Assembly (NCBI GenBank): GCA_000733415.1
Contig: KL662191.1
Span: forward strand, 2,803,015-2,867,014
Direction: 5' to 3'
Length of the DNA stretch: 64,000 nt
From: [Leptolyngbya] sp. JSC-1
Lineage (GTDB): Bacteria; Cyanobacteriota; Cyanobacteriia; Elainellales; Elainellaceae
The notes beneath the pieces are model-generated. The model searched no databases and was not told the origin of the DNA. It saw only the letters and a program-made list of their open reading frames with translations. This document shows, one piece after another, positions 52,880 to 62,275 of this stretch (position 1 is its first letter; every line of letters begins with the position of its first letter). The position numbers were made by a program, and so were the translations under genes.

Positions 52880-54175
52880 CTAACTTTTGGTATCAGTGAC
52901 GCGCCAGCTTAGTTTCAGGTTCAGCCAAAAGTTCCAAAGGGTCACAGCAGCAATCGCGATCAGGTTGGCAACATAGCGATTTAGTCCAAAAGCGTTAAAT
53001 AATAGATTCAACAGCAAAACATTTAAGATCAAACCGCCTAAGCAGATCAGGTTGAACTTCACCAAGCGTTTGATCCGCTTACGCCAACCTCGTTGTTGGC
53101 TGGATAAATCTCCAAATGTCCAGCGATCATTCCAGAGAAAATTATTGATAATGGCTACTTCAGCCGCGATAATCTTACTGCGTGTTAATCCCCAGTTCAG
53201 AGCATCTGGATCACTCAGTAAGTAAAAGACGGCCATATCGACAAAAACACCGCTTAATCCTACGAGGCCGAACCGCATAAAACGACCAATCGGCCAATTC
53301 AAGTGTTGACGCAGTCGGCTGAGTTTTCCGCTCAGGCGTAGTCGAGTCAAGTGCCTCAAATACTCGACATACTGTTTCCAGGTGACTTTGCTTTCTCCTT
53401 CAAGCCGCTCCTGAAATACATAGCCTACTTCAGCAATCGTCTCAATATTTCCTCGTCCGATTACTTCTAGCAGAATCTTATAGCCCACCGGGCTAAGAAT
53501 TTGTCCGGCAATGGCTGAACGCCGCAGCATAAAATAGCCGCTCATGGGGTCAGATACTCTCCCCACAACCCTGGGCAAAATCAGCAATCCCAAAAATTGT
53601 GCCCCCCGCGAAAGGAAACGGCGAGTTGGACTCCAATCGCTGACGCCTCCTCCTTCGACATGCCGACTGGCAACAGCTAAATCTGCACCACCCTGAATTG
53701 CCGCTAGCAATTGCAGTAAAACCTCAGGCGGATGTTGCAGATCTCCGTCAATCACGCCGATCACTTCTCCCCTCGCCACCTGCCAGCCCCGAATTACCGC
53801 AGTTGACAAACCCCGTTCTTGCTGTCGCCGCATCACCCGTAATTGAGGGTACTCATGCACCAGTGTTTGGGCAATTTCCCATGTGCGATCCGGGCTATCA
53901 TCATCGACTACAATTAACTCATAGTTTTTTGGCAGCTTCTGATCTAAAAGGGAAGCAAGTTGGTGAACCAAACGATGGATATTTTTAGCCTCGTTGTAGG
54001 TGGGAATTACCAGAGAGAGGGTAATTGGAGCGAAATTGAGAGAAATAGACTGTTCAATCGATCGTGGAATTGCCTCTGAGATCGACTGCTGAAATGATTG
54101 CTGAAAATGATCAGTCAATGCAGGAATTCGCAAAATACCTGAAGGCGGAATCAAAAGTATGCTGGACTCAGTCAT
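52880..54175 (-). CDS. family 2 glycosyltransferase fused to a GtrA-like domain (copy 2)
   Basis: A 431-residue paralogue of the protein at 47550. Same motifs: LVIPTYNEAKNI, VVDDDSPDRTWEI, GVIDGDLQHPPE, SDPMSGYFMLRRS and the C-terminal GtrA helices. By eye about four of five residues are identical to copy 1 over the GT2 part, while the first 50 residues differ. Predicted product is polyprenyl-phosphate sugar for the GT39 enzyme directly downstream. The pair GT2-GtrA plus GT39 occurs twice in inverted orientation between 47.5 and 54.2 kb. Confidence 0.9.
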   Translation of the reverse strand: MTESSILLIPPSGILRIPALTDHFQQSFQQSISEAIPRSIEQSISLNFAPITLSLVIPTYNEAKNIHRLVHQLASLLDQKLPKNYELIVVDDDSPDRTWEIAQTLVHEYPQLRVMRRQQERGLSTAVIRGWQVARGEVIGVIDGDLQHPPEVLLQLLAAIQGGADLAVASRHVEGGGVSDWSPTRRFLSRGAQFLGLLILPRVVGRVSDPMSGYFMLRRSAIAGQILSPVGYKILLEVIGRGNIETIAEVGYVFQERLEGESKVTWKQYVEYLRHLTRLRLSGKLSRLRQHLNWPIGRFMRFGLVGLSGVFVDMAVFYLLSDPDALNWGLTRSKIIAAEVAIINNFLWNDRWTFGDLSSQQRGWRKRIKRLVKFNLICLGGLILNVLLLNLLFNAFGLNRYVANLIAIAAVTLWNFWLNLKLSWRVTDTKS

Positions 54176-54699
54176 GTTACAAGAATGAAGTTCAATGCTA
54201 AATAGCAGACGCTGAAAACTGCTTAACCTACTGCTTAATCTATATACGTCTAACGCTTAATTAAATAAACCTCTGCTGATTACAGCTATAAAATTTATAG
54301 CTACAAACAATAGAAGAGATAAATTACAAAAAATCTCACACTGATGATCGACAGGTTGAAATCTGCTGCCATTAAACCTACAACGTCTTCGCACATTGCA
54401 AGAGAAGAACTCGGCTTGCGAAAGTAGGTTTAGCTTTTGCAGCTTGTGATTTGAGCGAGATCTGAATATGCTGATTCAAGAAGGTAGCTGAAGCCCTAAA
54501 TCTAAACTCGATCGATAGCTCAAAACCATCCAGCTGGGTACGTCACTCTAGTCAGTAATCCAATCTATTTGGAACTAGCGCAAGTCTGCTTGGACTTATT
54601 CCACTCACACTTGACTCAACTATACAAAATTACTCAATCCAAGACTAGTTATTCCAACTGTAAAACTGCAAACTTAGTGGAATTTTCATATACCTAGCG
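54176..54699. other. 520-base intergenic region
   Basis: Between the GT2-GtrA copy 2 start and the methyltransferase stop, both on the minus strand. AT-rich, no tRNA or strong hairpin seen. It should hold the promoter of the GT2-GT39 pair. Confidence 0.35.
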
Positions 54700-55353
54700 T
54701 CAGATCTGCTCAAAGGGACGATAAATCACATAGGATTTTTCAAGTAGAAAAGCGCGTTCTATGTATAGTTTCCCATCTGGGAATAACGCCTGCATTTGCT
54801 TACGGGAAATTACGCGAGTTCCTTCCACCATTTCCGTCCAAACTGGTAATTTTTTCTTCCAGGAACGCTTCAAGTGCTGCCGCGCAAATTCGGGCAGTTG
54901 CCAATAGAATGGGAAACCGGTATGGGGTTCAATTGGCCAGCGGTCGCTTGGCGTTTGTACCCAATAGGCTTTGCCTAAGCGATACACCTCTTGCGCAAAA
55001 TCGGCCTGTTTGTTGTCATCGCCTACATGCTCAATCACCGAATTGCTGAATACAACATCAAAGGATTGATCGCTGAACACATCTTTTAGATTCGTGGCAT
55101 CTGCTTCAATAAACTGAATCTGGTGGTGTCCATGGGGTCTAACGGTTCCTGGCAGGTTTACCAGCGTTACCTCAAAGTCGTGAGGCACTAGTTCCCACAT
55201 GTAGGGTGTACCCCCTAAATCGATGATTTTAGCTCCAGAAGGTGGTTTTACCAGCTCTAGAAAATCTTTGAAGCGCCGAGTTCGCCAAGTGCCGACGATG
55301 GAGTCTTTGTTAGAGTAAGCGCGTTCAGTAACCCGGCGAAGCAGTAGTTGCAT
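54700..55353 (-). CDS. SAM-dependent class I methyltransferase
   Basis: A 217-residue cytoplasmic enzyme with Rossmann-type motifs: GAKIIDLGGTPYMWELV (motif I), FIEADATNLKDVF, and FDVVFSNSVIEHVGD. The middle PSDRWPIEPHTGFPFYWQLP segment is typical of the Methyltransf_11-like sugar or lipid methylases in polysaccharide clusters. ATG 55353 has GGTGGAAG five bases upstream. Substrate unknown; location suggests modification of an exopolysaccharide or its precursor. Confidence 0.88.
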   Translation of the reverse strand: MQLLLRRVTERAYSNKDSIVGTWRTRRFKDFLELVKPPSGAKIIDLGGTPYMWELVPHDFEVTLVNLPGTVRPHGHHQIQFIEADATNLKDVFSDQSFDVVFSNSVIEHVGDDNKQADFAQEVYRLGKAYWVQTPSDRWPIEPHTGFPFYWQLPEFARQHLKRSWKKKLPVWTEMVEGTRVISRKQMQALFPDGKLYIERAFLLEKSYVIYRPFEQI

Positions 55354-55734
55354 GATAACTTCCACCTACAATATGACTGGTATAGCGATCCTCTCAAATC
55401 ACAGTTTTCGCTGAGCTTTTATCTAATCGCAAGCTCTAACAATGCCTGGATATCTGACTAAATCCTCACCCTGGTATCTAACATTTGACACTTCAGAACC
55501 CTGATACCCTCTCTGGTGCTTAAGCTAGGAGGATCCCACCTTTAAATAGAACTACAATGCTTTCTACTGTAGTCCGGAATTTTCACGTACAGTTCTAAAT
55601 GAAACTATAGGTCAGCCACTTTAAAAACTCTCTATGGGTAGATGTTTTTTGAGTAACAGGTAAACAGCTAGCTACACTTTGTCTAGTGAATTAAGCAGCA
55701 ATCAAGTAGGTGAACCCAATTATTGAACAAATCT

Positions 55735-55779
55735 GTAGCGCGGACATCCGTTAATCCGCAAGCAAGATGTCTACCCTAC
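55735..55779. repeat. decayed palindromic element
   Basis: Left part gtagcgcggacatc (55735-55748) faces right part gatgtctaccctac (55766-55779) as an imperfect inverted repeat. It resembles the small palindromic repeats common in cyanobacteria and the one at 29573. Confidence 0.4.
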
Positions 55780-55937
55780 GTTTTACATTTGACCTCACCC
55801 ATTTATTCAGGAAAGCACAAGGGTTAGCTGGCTTACAAAACTCTAAACGCTAGCTGTTGCAAATGCGAGAATTCTCCGAAAGAGGCCGTGTCTACAGGAG
55901 CAAAACCTGATCACCAGTTTAAAACCGCTGCTATACA

Positions 55938-55958
55938 AGCCGAGTTGCCGACTCGGCT
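55938..55958 (-). terminator. candidate terminator hairpin after the glycosyltransferase at 56029
   Basis: Arms agccgagt and actcggct with a five-base loop, 70 bases beyond the stop codon. On the minus strand a short T-run follows only after about 14 bases, so it is a weak terminator candidate. Confidence 0.35.
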
Positions 55959-56028
55959 GAGCTGCGTCGAACGCCCTGCGCCGACTATTCGTTTGGTTAA
56001 GCAACTTCATGATCCATTTGACAAATTG

Positions 56029-56946
56029 CTATCCCTTTTGCAGCAACAGTTGTTTCAGCGAGCGCCAATAAGGGCCGACTTGAGAGCGGCCAACTGCAAT
56101 CCGCAGTCGTTTGATCAAGCTGTCTTTGGGAGCACCATAATAAATCGCTTGACTAGGATCCGGTGGAGCATCGGAGAACGCAGCGTTCATATATTGCTCA
56201 ATATTTTTACGAGCGCGATAGCGCTGACGCACAAGCTTGAGGCGTTGCTCGTGTGTATTAGTATGGAAAACTGTCCAGTCAGGATCTTCGACTTTAAAGA
56301 GCGTATAAACGTTATGTCGTTCCATATAGCGTTCTAGGGCGATCTCTAACATATACCGCTCCTGGTTCGTAACAGCAGCAGGATTTTCGCTTGTAAAACC
56401 AGAAGCAACATAATCACCTGCATACTCGTCAACTGCCGCCATAAACACACTACGCTTCATCAACGCAAAGTTCAGACTACATTTGTAGCTAAAGTACCAA
56501 CCCTCCCAAGCATCACGGAGTTTTGCTGGCATGTTAAAGGAGCCACCAACGGCAAAAACATCTTCCCGCTCCAAGTAACCGATCGATTTTTCTAGCCAAC
56601 CTTCATGGCCTTTGCGGTATGGTAAGGTATCAATATTGAACCAGAGGAGATAAGGTTTAGTTGCAATTGCAGCCGCTGTGTAGGTCTGAATGTATCCTCG
56701 ATCGAAATCTTGCTCTTCGTGGTCCTGCTGAATAATTTGCAATTTGTCAATTAATCCTCTTTTGAAGAGCTGCCAATAGATTTCCTGCGTCTCTGGGTTA
56801 CTGCCAGCATCAACGATCACCACTTCACCGGGCTTTCCTCCCAAGAACTCGAACCAGTCTAGAAGCACGTCTTCAAGAACAATTCCATCGCCGTAGTTGC
56901 GAGCAACCAATGAAATTTGTTCTAGGACTGTATTCAATGCACTCAT
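56029..56946 (-). CDS. glycosyltransferase, GT2-like
   Basis: A 305-residue soluble enzyme from ATG 56946 (MSALNTVLEQISLV), which has AGGAGA seven bases upstream; an in-frame ATG at 56985 lacks an SD. GT-A fold hints: EVVIVDAGSNPETQEIYWQL near residue 45, YLLWFNIDTLPYRKGHEGW with the DxD-like NID, and the acceptor-side NQERYMLEIALERYMERH. It is probably involved in exopolysaccharide assembly; donor and acceptor cannot be deduced. Confidence 0.8.
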   Translation of the reverse strand: MSALNTVLEQISLVARNYGDGIVLEDVLLDWFEFLGGKPGEVVIVDAGSNPETQEIYWQLFKRGLIDKLQIIQQDHEEQDFDRGYIQTYTAAAIATKPYLLWFNIDTLPYRKGHEGWLEKSIGYLEREDVFAVGGSFNMPAKLRDAWEGWYFSYKCSLNFALMKRSVFMAAVDEYAGDYVASGFTSENPAAVTNQERYMLEIALERYMERHNVYTLFKVEDPDWTVFHTNTHEQRLKLVRQRYRARKNIEQYMNAAFSDAPPDPSQAIYYGAPKDSLIKRLRIAVGRSQVGPYWRSLKQLLLQKG

Positions 56947-57460
56947 CAATTCATCTCCTCTAGAAACAGCAGCTTTCAGATTCATTAATTAGCAGTTTTA
57001 GGCTTTGGTGCTTACTATAGGGAGTACCTTTAAAATTGCTTCAGTTGATGGAAAAATCAACTTGTCGCTTCAAAATTTACCTCTTCAAAAGGAACGATAT
57101 CCTGCCCCTTCAGCAAGGTAAAACCGGGTGTGTCAAGAAAACACAATTCGGGGGGATTTCGGAGGGAAACGATAAAGTTCTTATGAAGATTCTCAATATT
57201 CGATCATTTAGTAAACAAAGAACTGAATTCATCGCAGGTTTGAGCAGCGCAAGTTTGAGCAGCAAATTGGCATCAGATCTACGGCTGGATGACAATTAGC
57301 CCTTGCCTTTTGAGGAGCCGGGTAGCAGTCGCAAAGTAGCAGTTGCGAATAAATTCTTGCAATCAAACACCGCCTGAGCAGAGCAACAGACGGTGATAAA
57401 CGGTGAAGACAGCGTGTTGAAAATGATTTTTTAGAAGCAGTCCTTTCACAGGCTGAGTTT
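56947..57460. other. 510-base intergenic region
   Basis: Between two minus-strand genes. No RNA gene seen. The direct repeat gagcagc/agtttgagcagc (about 57241-57264, two copies of gtttgagcagc) is the only obvious structure. Short frames on either strand lack domains. Confidence 0.35.
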
Positions 57461-58882
57461 CTAAAACGGCCTCTGTTGCACGAGTTGACGGCGAGCTGGA
57501 ACAACTAGATTGCTTGCCTTTCGCCGTCGAGGTTCAGGACTCATAACAAATCCTGCAATTCCTCCAGCAGCCAAAATGTAGATTGGGTTAATCATGGCGT
57601 TCATAATACAATCCACCATGTAGAGGACTACCATGATTGCCAAAACAGCAACTGGGGCAATTTGGGGATGGGTCCAGAGTCGTGCCGGACAACGAGACCA
57701 AAATAATGCCACAACGGGCGCTAGCATGGAGGTGAAGATGCTAACCAAGCCAACCGTACCGTTCTCTCCAAAGGCAAGAATCCACAAGCTATCTTGAATT
57801 GCCAGCTGATCAACAGTCCCCGGAATGATGACCCGTGAGCGGTTAAATCCACCCCAGCCAAACAATAGTCTTTCCCGGGCGTGATCGGCTAGAAGTTCTT
57901 CGTTATTGAATCTAAATTCCAATGATTGAATCCGCTCTGGCGGAAAGATTTGTGACAAATAGGAAACTAACTGATCGGTGAAGTAGGTATCGGTTTCTGC
58001 ATTGATATAGAGATAGACTACCATTGCTGCAATTAACAAGAAGACGGGTAAGGCAGTGCGAAATTGTTTGCCGATATAGAGCAGCACTATTCCAAGCAGC
58101 AGTAGGGTCAATGCACCGATCGATCGAACTAATACAAAAGTTAAAAATAATCCAGCTACCCAGCCACCCATTGGAATATTCCAAAGGCGTTTGATTGTAT
58201 TGGTTTGCCACAGCCATAGGCCAATCAAGGTGGCTGCCATCATAAAGGCCCCAACGGCCAGACCATGCTGCATAAACACAATTGGTCGATAACCACCTAA
58301 ACGAATGACTTGGGTGAAATCCTGTACTGTGTAACCGCCGTAAACAATCCGGTGAAGTTGAGGGCTAAGCCTCGATTCGAGGATACACAGCGGCATGTAC
58401 ACTAACCCACCGATAAAAATCCCAATTGCTAACTGGCGCAATCCCAACAAACTGTTTAAATAAATTCGGCCTAAAAAGTAGGGAGCGCCCCAAGTCACCG
58501 TGCGATCCAAAGCTTGGGCCAAACCATCATAGACACCCAAATCATTCGTGACCGACGACATATAGGGGCAAAGGCACCAAATCAGCATGGGTACATCTAG
58601 CCAGCCAAACCGGAAGGAACGGAACCGCCCCACGTCAAAAATGAAAGTTGCCAGCAAAATTCCATAGCAGGTAGCGGAGGTTTTGGTGTAGTCGGGGATA
58701 CCTGTGAGGGGTAGGGCTGCTTGAGGCAAAAACATCCAGGCAAACAAAAAACTGATGACAACAGCCTGTCGGGCAGGTAGCCGCGAAAATAAGTAAAGAA
58801 CGACGGGAATCCAGCCCAACATAACCAATGGAACAAGCAGGTTGGGACTGGCCATGGGATTGCCGGGAAAAATGAAACTCAT
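57461..58882 (-). CDS. O-antigen ligase/polymerase-like membrane protein
   Basis: A 473-residue protein with about 11 predicted TM helices and one long periplasmic loop, the layout of Wzy polymerases and WaaL ligases. The loop ends in LLADHARERLLFGWGGFNRSRVI, matching the family's R-x-x-L-x-G-x-G pattern. The start may be ATG 58882 (MSFIFPGNP) or 58855; no SD is clear. The C terminus is Arg-rich and cytoplasmic. It sits between GT genes and a flippase, so a role in Wzx/Wzy-dependent exopolysaccharide polymerisation is likely. Confidence 0.82.
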   Translation of the reverse strand: MSFIFPGNPMASPNLLVPLVMLGWIPVVLYLFSRLPARQAVVISFLFAWMFLPQAALPLTGIPDYTKTSATCYGILLATFIFDVGRFRSFRFGWLDVPMLIWCLCPYMSSVTNDLGVYDGLAQALDRTVTWGAPYFLGRIYLNSLLGLRQLAIGIFIGGLVYMPLCILESRLSPQLHRIVYGGYTVQDFTQVIRLGGYRPIVFMQHGLAVGAFMMAATLIGLWLWQTNTIKRLWNIPMGGWVAGLFLTFVLVRSIGALTLLLLGIVLLYIGKQFRTALPVFLLIAAMVVYLYINAETDTYFTDQLVSYLSQIFPPERIQSLEFRFNNEELLADHARERLLFGWGGFNRSRVIIPGTVDQLAIQDSLWILAFGENGTVGLVSIFTSMLAPVVALFWSRCPARLWTHPQIAPVAVLAIMVVLYMVDCIMNAMINPIYILAAGGIAGFVMSPEPRRRKASNLVVPARRQLVQQRPF

Positions 58883-59011
58883 AGCTGCAAAGTTCAATAA
58901 ACTAAATGGCGGTGGCGGATCTACCCGGATAGCAACTAGTGTGCTGAATGCACCTACAATGGCTTCAATGCGGCCAGAATGCTCGATTTATCGAATGCTT
59001 AGAGCGAAAGC

Positions 59012-60121
59012 TTAGACTAAGTCTTGAATCAAATTTTTGTGACGCGAGCGTCTCACTATTTGACATAGTGCCGCCTCAAATAAATGAGTTGCATCATCCC
59101 AGGTATAACTTGTCGCGCGCTGATGGGCAACCTGCGACATGATTTGCCACTCCCGGTCGGACATCCAGCAAATCCGCTCAATTGCTTGTGCCATATGCTT
59201 TGGGTCTTCCGGCCTAACTAAAATGCCAGCTCCTTGCTGCAACAATTCGGGCGCAGCTCCAGCCGGAGTGCCAATCACCGGTGTCCGACAGGCCATTGCT
59301 TCTAAAATGGGCAGACCAAACCCCTCAATAGTGCTGCCAAACAGCCACGCATCACACTGGGCATAGATCTCTCTCAGTTTGGCTTGGGGAGGTCGAATGA
59401 TATATTTAGCTCCTTTGGGTAGCGGCACCTGACGCGAAGGTTGGCCGACGCCAAACGCTACGAGCTGCAGTTCTGGCACGGCCTGAGCTGCCAAGGAGAA
59501 CGCCTGCAAACTAATGGCACTACCTTTCCATGCTGCCCTTGAATACATCAAACCAACCGTAGGCACAGGCTGCTTGCCGCGAGGCGGAGCAAAGAATTGC
59601 TCAGTACTGACGCTATTGGGTACTAGGGTAACGCTATCAGCACCATGTTCAGCTCGAACCAGATCGGCTAACCAGCGAGAAACGGTTATTTTGTGCATCG
59701 GTAAATGCCAAGTTGCTTTGACCCGTTCCATCGGCTGGCCTGCCAGCAGTGCTTCGTAGTGTTGAATGAAATAGACTTTCGCGCCCTTAGAGCTAGGAAA
59801 CTGCGCCACCCATTCGGCAGTCTCCCACCAAGTGGCAATCACCACATCCGCATCGGGAACATCATCGGCTGTGATCGGTCGCCAACGATTAATGATTTTG
59901 CGCTCGATTGGTTTGTCTTCAAAGTGTTGGCAGGGTTCGCTGAAGGTCCAACCTTCTCCTTTTACTAAGGAGCGAAGCTGATCGCGTAAACCAATAGGAC
60001 GGGGCGGTAAACAGACTACACAAACCTGATGACCTCGCTTTTGCAGGCGCTCAGCGTACGTTGCTACAACACGAATACCGCCAGCAATTCCTGCATCTGG
60101 AAGAACAAAGGTGATTCTCAT
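59012..60121 (-). CDS. family 4 glycosyltransferase
   Basis: GT-B retaining glycosyltransferase, 369 residues. N-terminal acceptor domain starts RITFVLPDAGIAGGIRVVATYAERL with the Gly-rich loop; the C-terminal donor domain has TVGLMYSRAAWKG and the E-x7-E signature EGFGLPILEAMACRTPVIG. Predicted cytoplasmic sugar transfer onto a lipid-linked repeat unit. It precedes the polymerase gene in transcription by about 130 bases. Confidence 0.9.
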   Translation of the reverse strand: MRITFVLPDAGIAGGIRVVATYAERLQKRGHQVCVVCLPPRPIGLRDQLRSLVKGEGWTFSEPCQHFEDKPIERKIINRWRPITADDVPDADVVIATWWETAEWVAQFPSSKGAKVYFIQHYEALLAGQPMERVKATWHLPMHKITVSRWLADLVRAEHGADSVTLVPNSVSTEQFFAPPRGKQPVPTVGLMYSRAAWKGSAISLQAFSLAAQAVPELQLVAFGVGQPSRQVPLPKGAKYIIRPPQAKLREIYAQCDAWLFGSTIEGFGLPILEAMACRTPVIGTPAGAAPELLQQGAGILVRPEDPKHMAQAIERICWMSDREWQIMSQVAHQRATSYTWDDATHLFEAALCQIVRRSRHKNLIQDLV

Positions 60122-60373
60122 GCTAAACCATCGCGCTAGTCAACCGGAGTCAGAAACTGAAAACTATGCTTCAAACTATGCTTCTCAAATACAGCTTCGC
60201 CAGTAGGATTTGTTAACAGAACATGTGTAATGTGGATCAAAAATATCAATCAGATTTGATCTTGATTCAAGCAGTACCCGTAACAATAAGCAACATTTAG
60301 CTGAAGATCATGTTTTATTGTAAACGGGTTAGCAGCTATGTCCAGTGATCTAAATCCAGCGGCTTAAAACTGT

Positions 60374-61756
60374 CTAGAACATGGTGTCGATAGGCAGGCC
60401 AAAGCCTAGGGCCTGACGTATACTCAGCAAGACTGCTAAGACAGCAAACAAAATTCCGCTAGCTAAAATGTCTTGCTTTACATTGCCTAATCCTTCACGC
60501 CACAGTCCCCAATTAATCACCACATGGTAGCAAAGGTCATTGAGCGCCACTCCCACGACTGCTCCCGGCATCCCGAACAGGGTGTACCCTATGTAAATTC
60601 CAAGGGATGTACAAACAAATCGGGTGAGGTTAGCTCCAGCTGTGTATTGAGGTCTGCCAATGGCAAATAGAAGCGCTTCATTGGTGTTACACATTAAACG
60701 GGGCCATAGCCCTAGAACTAGAATTGGCAACATCCAAGCAGCTTGACTGTAGCGGCTATCATACAGCGCTTTGATGATGACATCGCCCAGGCAGACCATT
60801 AAAGCCACAATCAGCGCCATCAACACTAGAATATATTTACGTTTGCGCCCTACTTTGGCTCGCACCTCAGATCGAGGCTGATCGATAATCTTTGAGAACG
60901 CAGGCATCATTACTTTGCCATTGAGAGCACTGGTCACCGCACGGGGTAATTCAGCAAACGTGAGGGCAATACCATAAACCCCTAGTAGCGTTAACCCGGC
61001 TGTTTCACCCAGATCCTGGATCAAAACTTTACCCAAAATTAGCCGATCGGCTTGCTCACCCAAAAAGGTGATAGCGGTGGTTAAAAAGATCCAGGCTCCA
61101 AAGGAGATCAGTTCACGGGCCGCAGACTTGTCCCAAGCAAAGCGGTTCGGTTTACCCTTGCTGAGGCGGTAGCTCATCCACACTTGATAGACGCTGGATG
61201 CAATTCCCCCAGCCACCAGTGCCCAAACTGAACGATGGAAGAAGGCCCAGGTGATCATGACAACAATGCCGACGATTTGCCCTGAGAGTTCAAACAGCGC
61301 AACTTCTTTAATGGAGAGATGGCGGTTTAAGCTGAAGATGGCCGTAAAGGTAAAACCGGTAATAACCGTATTTAGCCCTACCACGGGCAGCAGCCACAGG
61401 AAGCGTGGATCCTTGTAGACGAAAGCAACAAAGTGAGCCAGGAAAAAACAGCCAACCCAGATTAGAACACCGCGAACCACCTGGATCGTCCAGGCTGTGT
61501 TCAGAAATTCCCGCTCATCACCTCGCTTATTTTGAATAATGCTGACACCAATACCCACATCAGAGAACATGTGTAAGCCGGTGATGAAGGCATAGATCAA
61601 TGCCATTAAGCCAAACAGCTCCGGTGCCAACAGCCGAGTCAGGATCAGGTTACTGATAAAACGGACAATATTGCCAGCACCAAAGCCAACAATTGTCCAG
61701 AGTGCACCACGAATAGCCAGCTTTTTGACAGAAGAGTTTTCAGTAGATGAGGCCAT
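60374..61756 (-). CDS. polysaccharide flippase (Wzx-like, MOP superfamily)
   Basis: A 460-residue integral membrane protein with 12-14 TM helices. ATG 61756 gives MASSTENSSVKKLAIRGALWTIVGFGAGNIVRFISN, the usual N terminus of lipopolysaccharide-type flippases, followed by LLAPELFGLMALIYAF and DVGIGVSIIQNK, which are family features. It moves lipid-linked oligosaccharides across the inner membrane. The gene lies 250 bases upstream of the GT4 gene on the same strand, consistent with a Wzx-GT-Wzy operon. Confidence 0.92.
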   Translation of the reverse strand: MASSTENSSVKKLAIRGALWTIVGFGAGNIVRFISNLILTRLLAPELFGLMALIYAFITGLHMFSDVGIGVSIIQNKRGDEREFLNTAWTIQVVRGVLIWVGCFFLAHFVAFVYKDPRFLWLLPVVGLNTVITGFTFTAIFSLNRHLSIKEVALFELSGQIVGIVVMITWAFFHRSVWALVAGGIASSVYQVWMSYRLSKGKPNRFAWDKSAARELISFGAWIFLTTAITFLGEQADRLILGKVLIQDLGETAGLTLLGVYGIALTFAELPRAVTSALNGKVMMPAFSKIIDQPRSEVRAKVGRKRKYILVLMALIVALMVCLGDVIIKALYDSRYSQAAWMLPILVLGLWPRLMCNTNEALLFAIGRPQYTAGANLTRFVCTSLGIYIGYTLFGMPGAVVGVALNDLCYHVVINWGLWREGLGNVKQDILASGILFAVLAVLLSIRQALGFGLPIDTMF

Positions 61757-62275
61757 GACTCCCAGACAGAAACAACAAAGCAATGAGCAGGAACTCAAAC
61801 AACGATGAGGTCACCTGAACGAGAAATGCATCCCTACAGAAGCATCCCCACGATCTAACAGCAGAATGCCATCCTCACTCCAATCATGACTCTTTACAGG
61901 AGGAGCCTAGAGGAGACAGTGAACTAAACACGATAGTGGGGCTGAACTGACGGGATATAGGAATCGTCCTAGTCTCATTAGGGCAGCAATCCGTAGAATT
62001 CAGGAAATTGTGCAAGCGATCTTCATTCATTCTTAGCAGGACCACAGGTTTATTTGGGAAAACAGTGAAGATCTAATTCCTGAAACAGGCACCGCTCCTA
62101 CGCCTTTGCTTATAATCAGGACTGGCCAAGGCTGCTAGCAGGTTCCGCCAAAAGTGTGAACTTGTGATGAACCGGTGAAACTTGTCAACCTGGCTTGGAC
62201 TTGTTAGAACAGGGTGAATGACTGGGTCAGTTGCAGTTCTAAGCTGGGCCAATTGCAGTGCTAAAAAGAGGTTGA
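61757..62275. other. 520-base divergent intergenic region
   Basis: Holds promoters for the flippase (minus) and oxidoreductase (plus) genes. No RNA gene or strong hairpin was recognised. The phrase gggc(c)aattgcag occurs twice near 62221-62260 in altered form. Confidence 0.35.

Larger units (their letters stand above)
55354..56028. other. 670-base region with palindromic repeats
   Basis: Separates the methyltransferase from the next glycosyltransferase. It contains a degenerate palindromic element (55735-55779) and a terminator-like hairpin (55938-55958), listed separately. A forward frame at 55888-56337 overlaps the glycosyltransferase on the opposite strand and is a shadow. Confidence 0.4.

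Noticed and set aside
55888..56337. Forward open frame of 149 codons
   Set aside because: It lies antisense over the 3' end of the glycosyltransferase at 56029, has no recognisable domain, and the opposite frame has clear family motifs.
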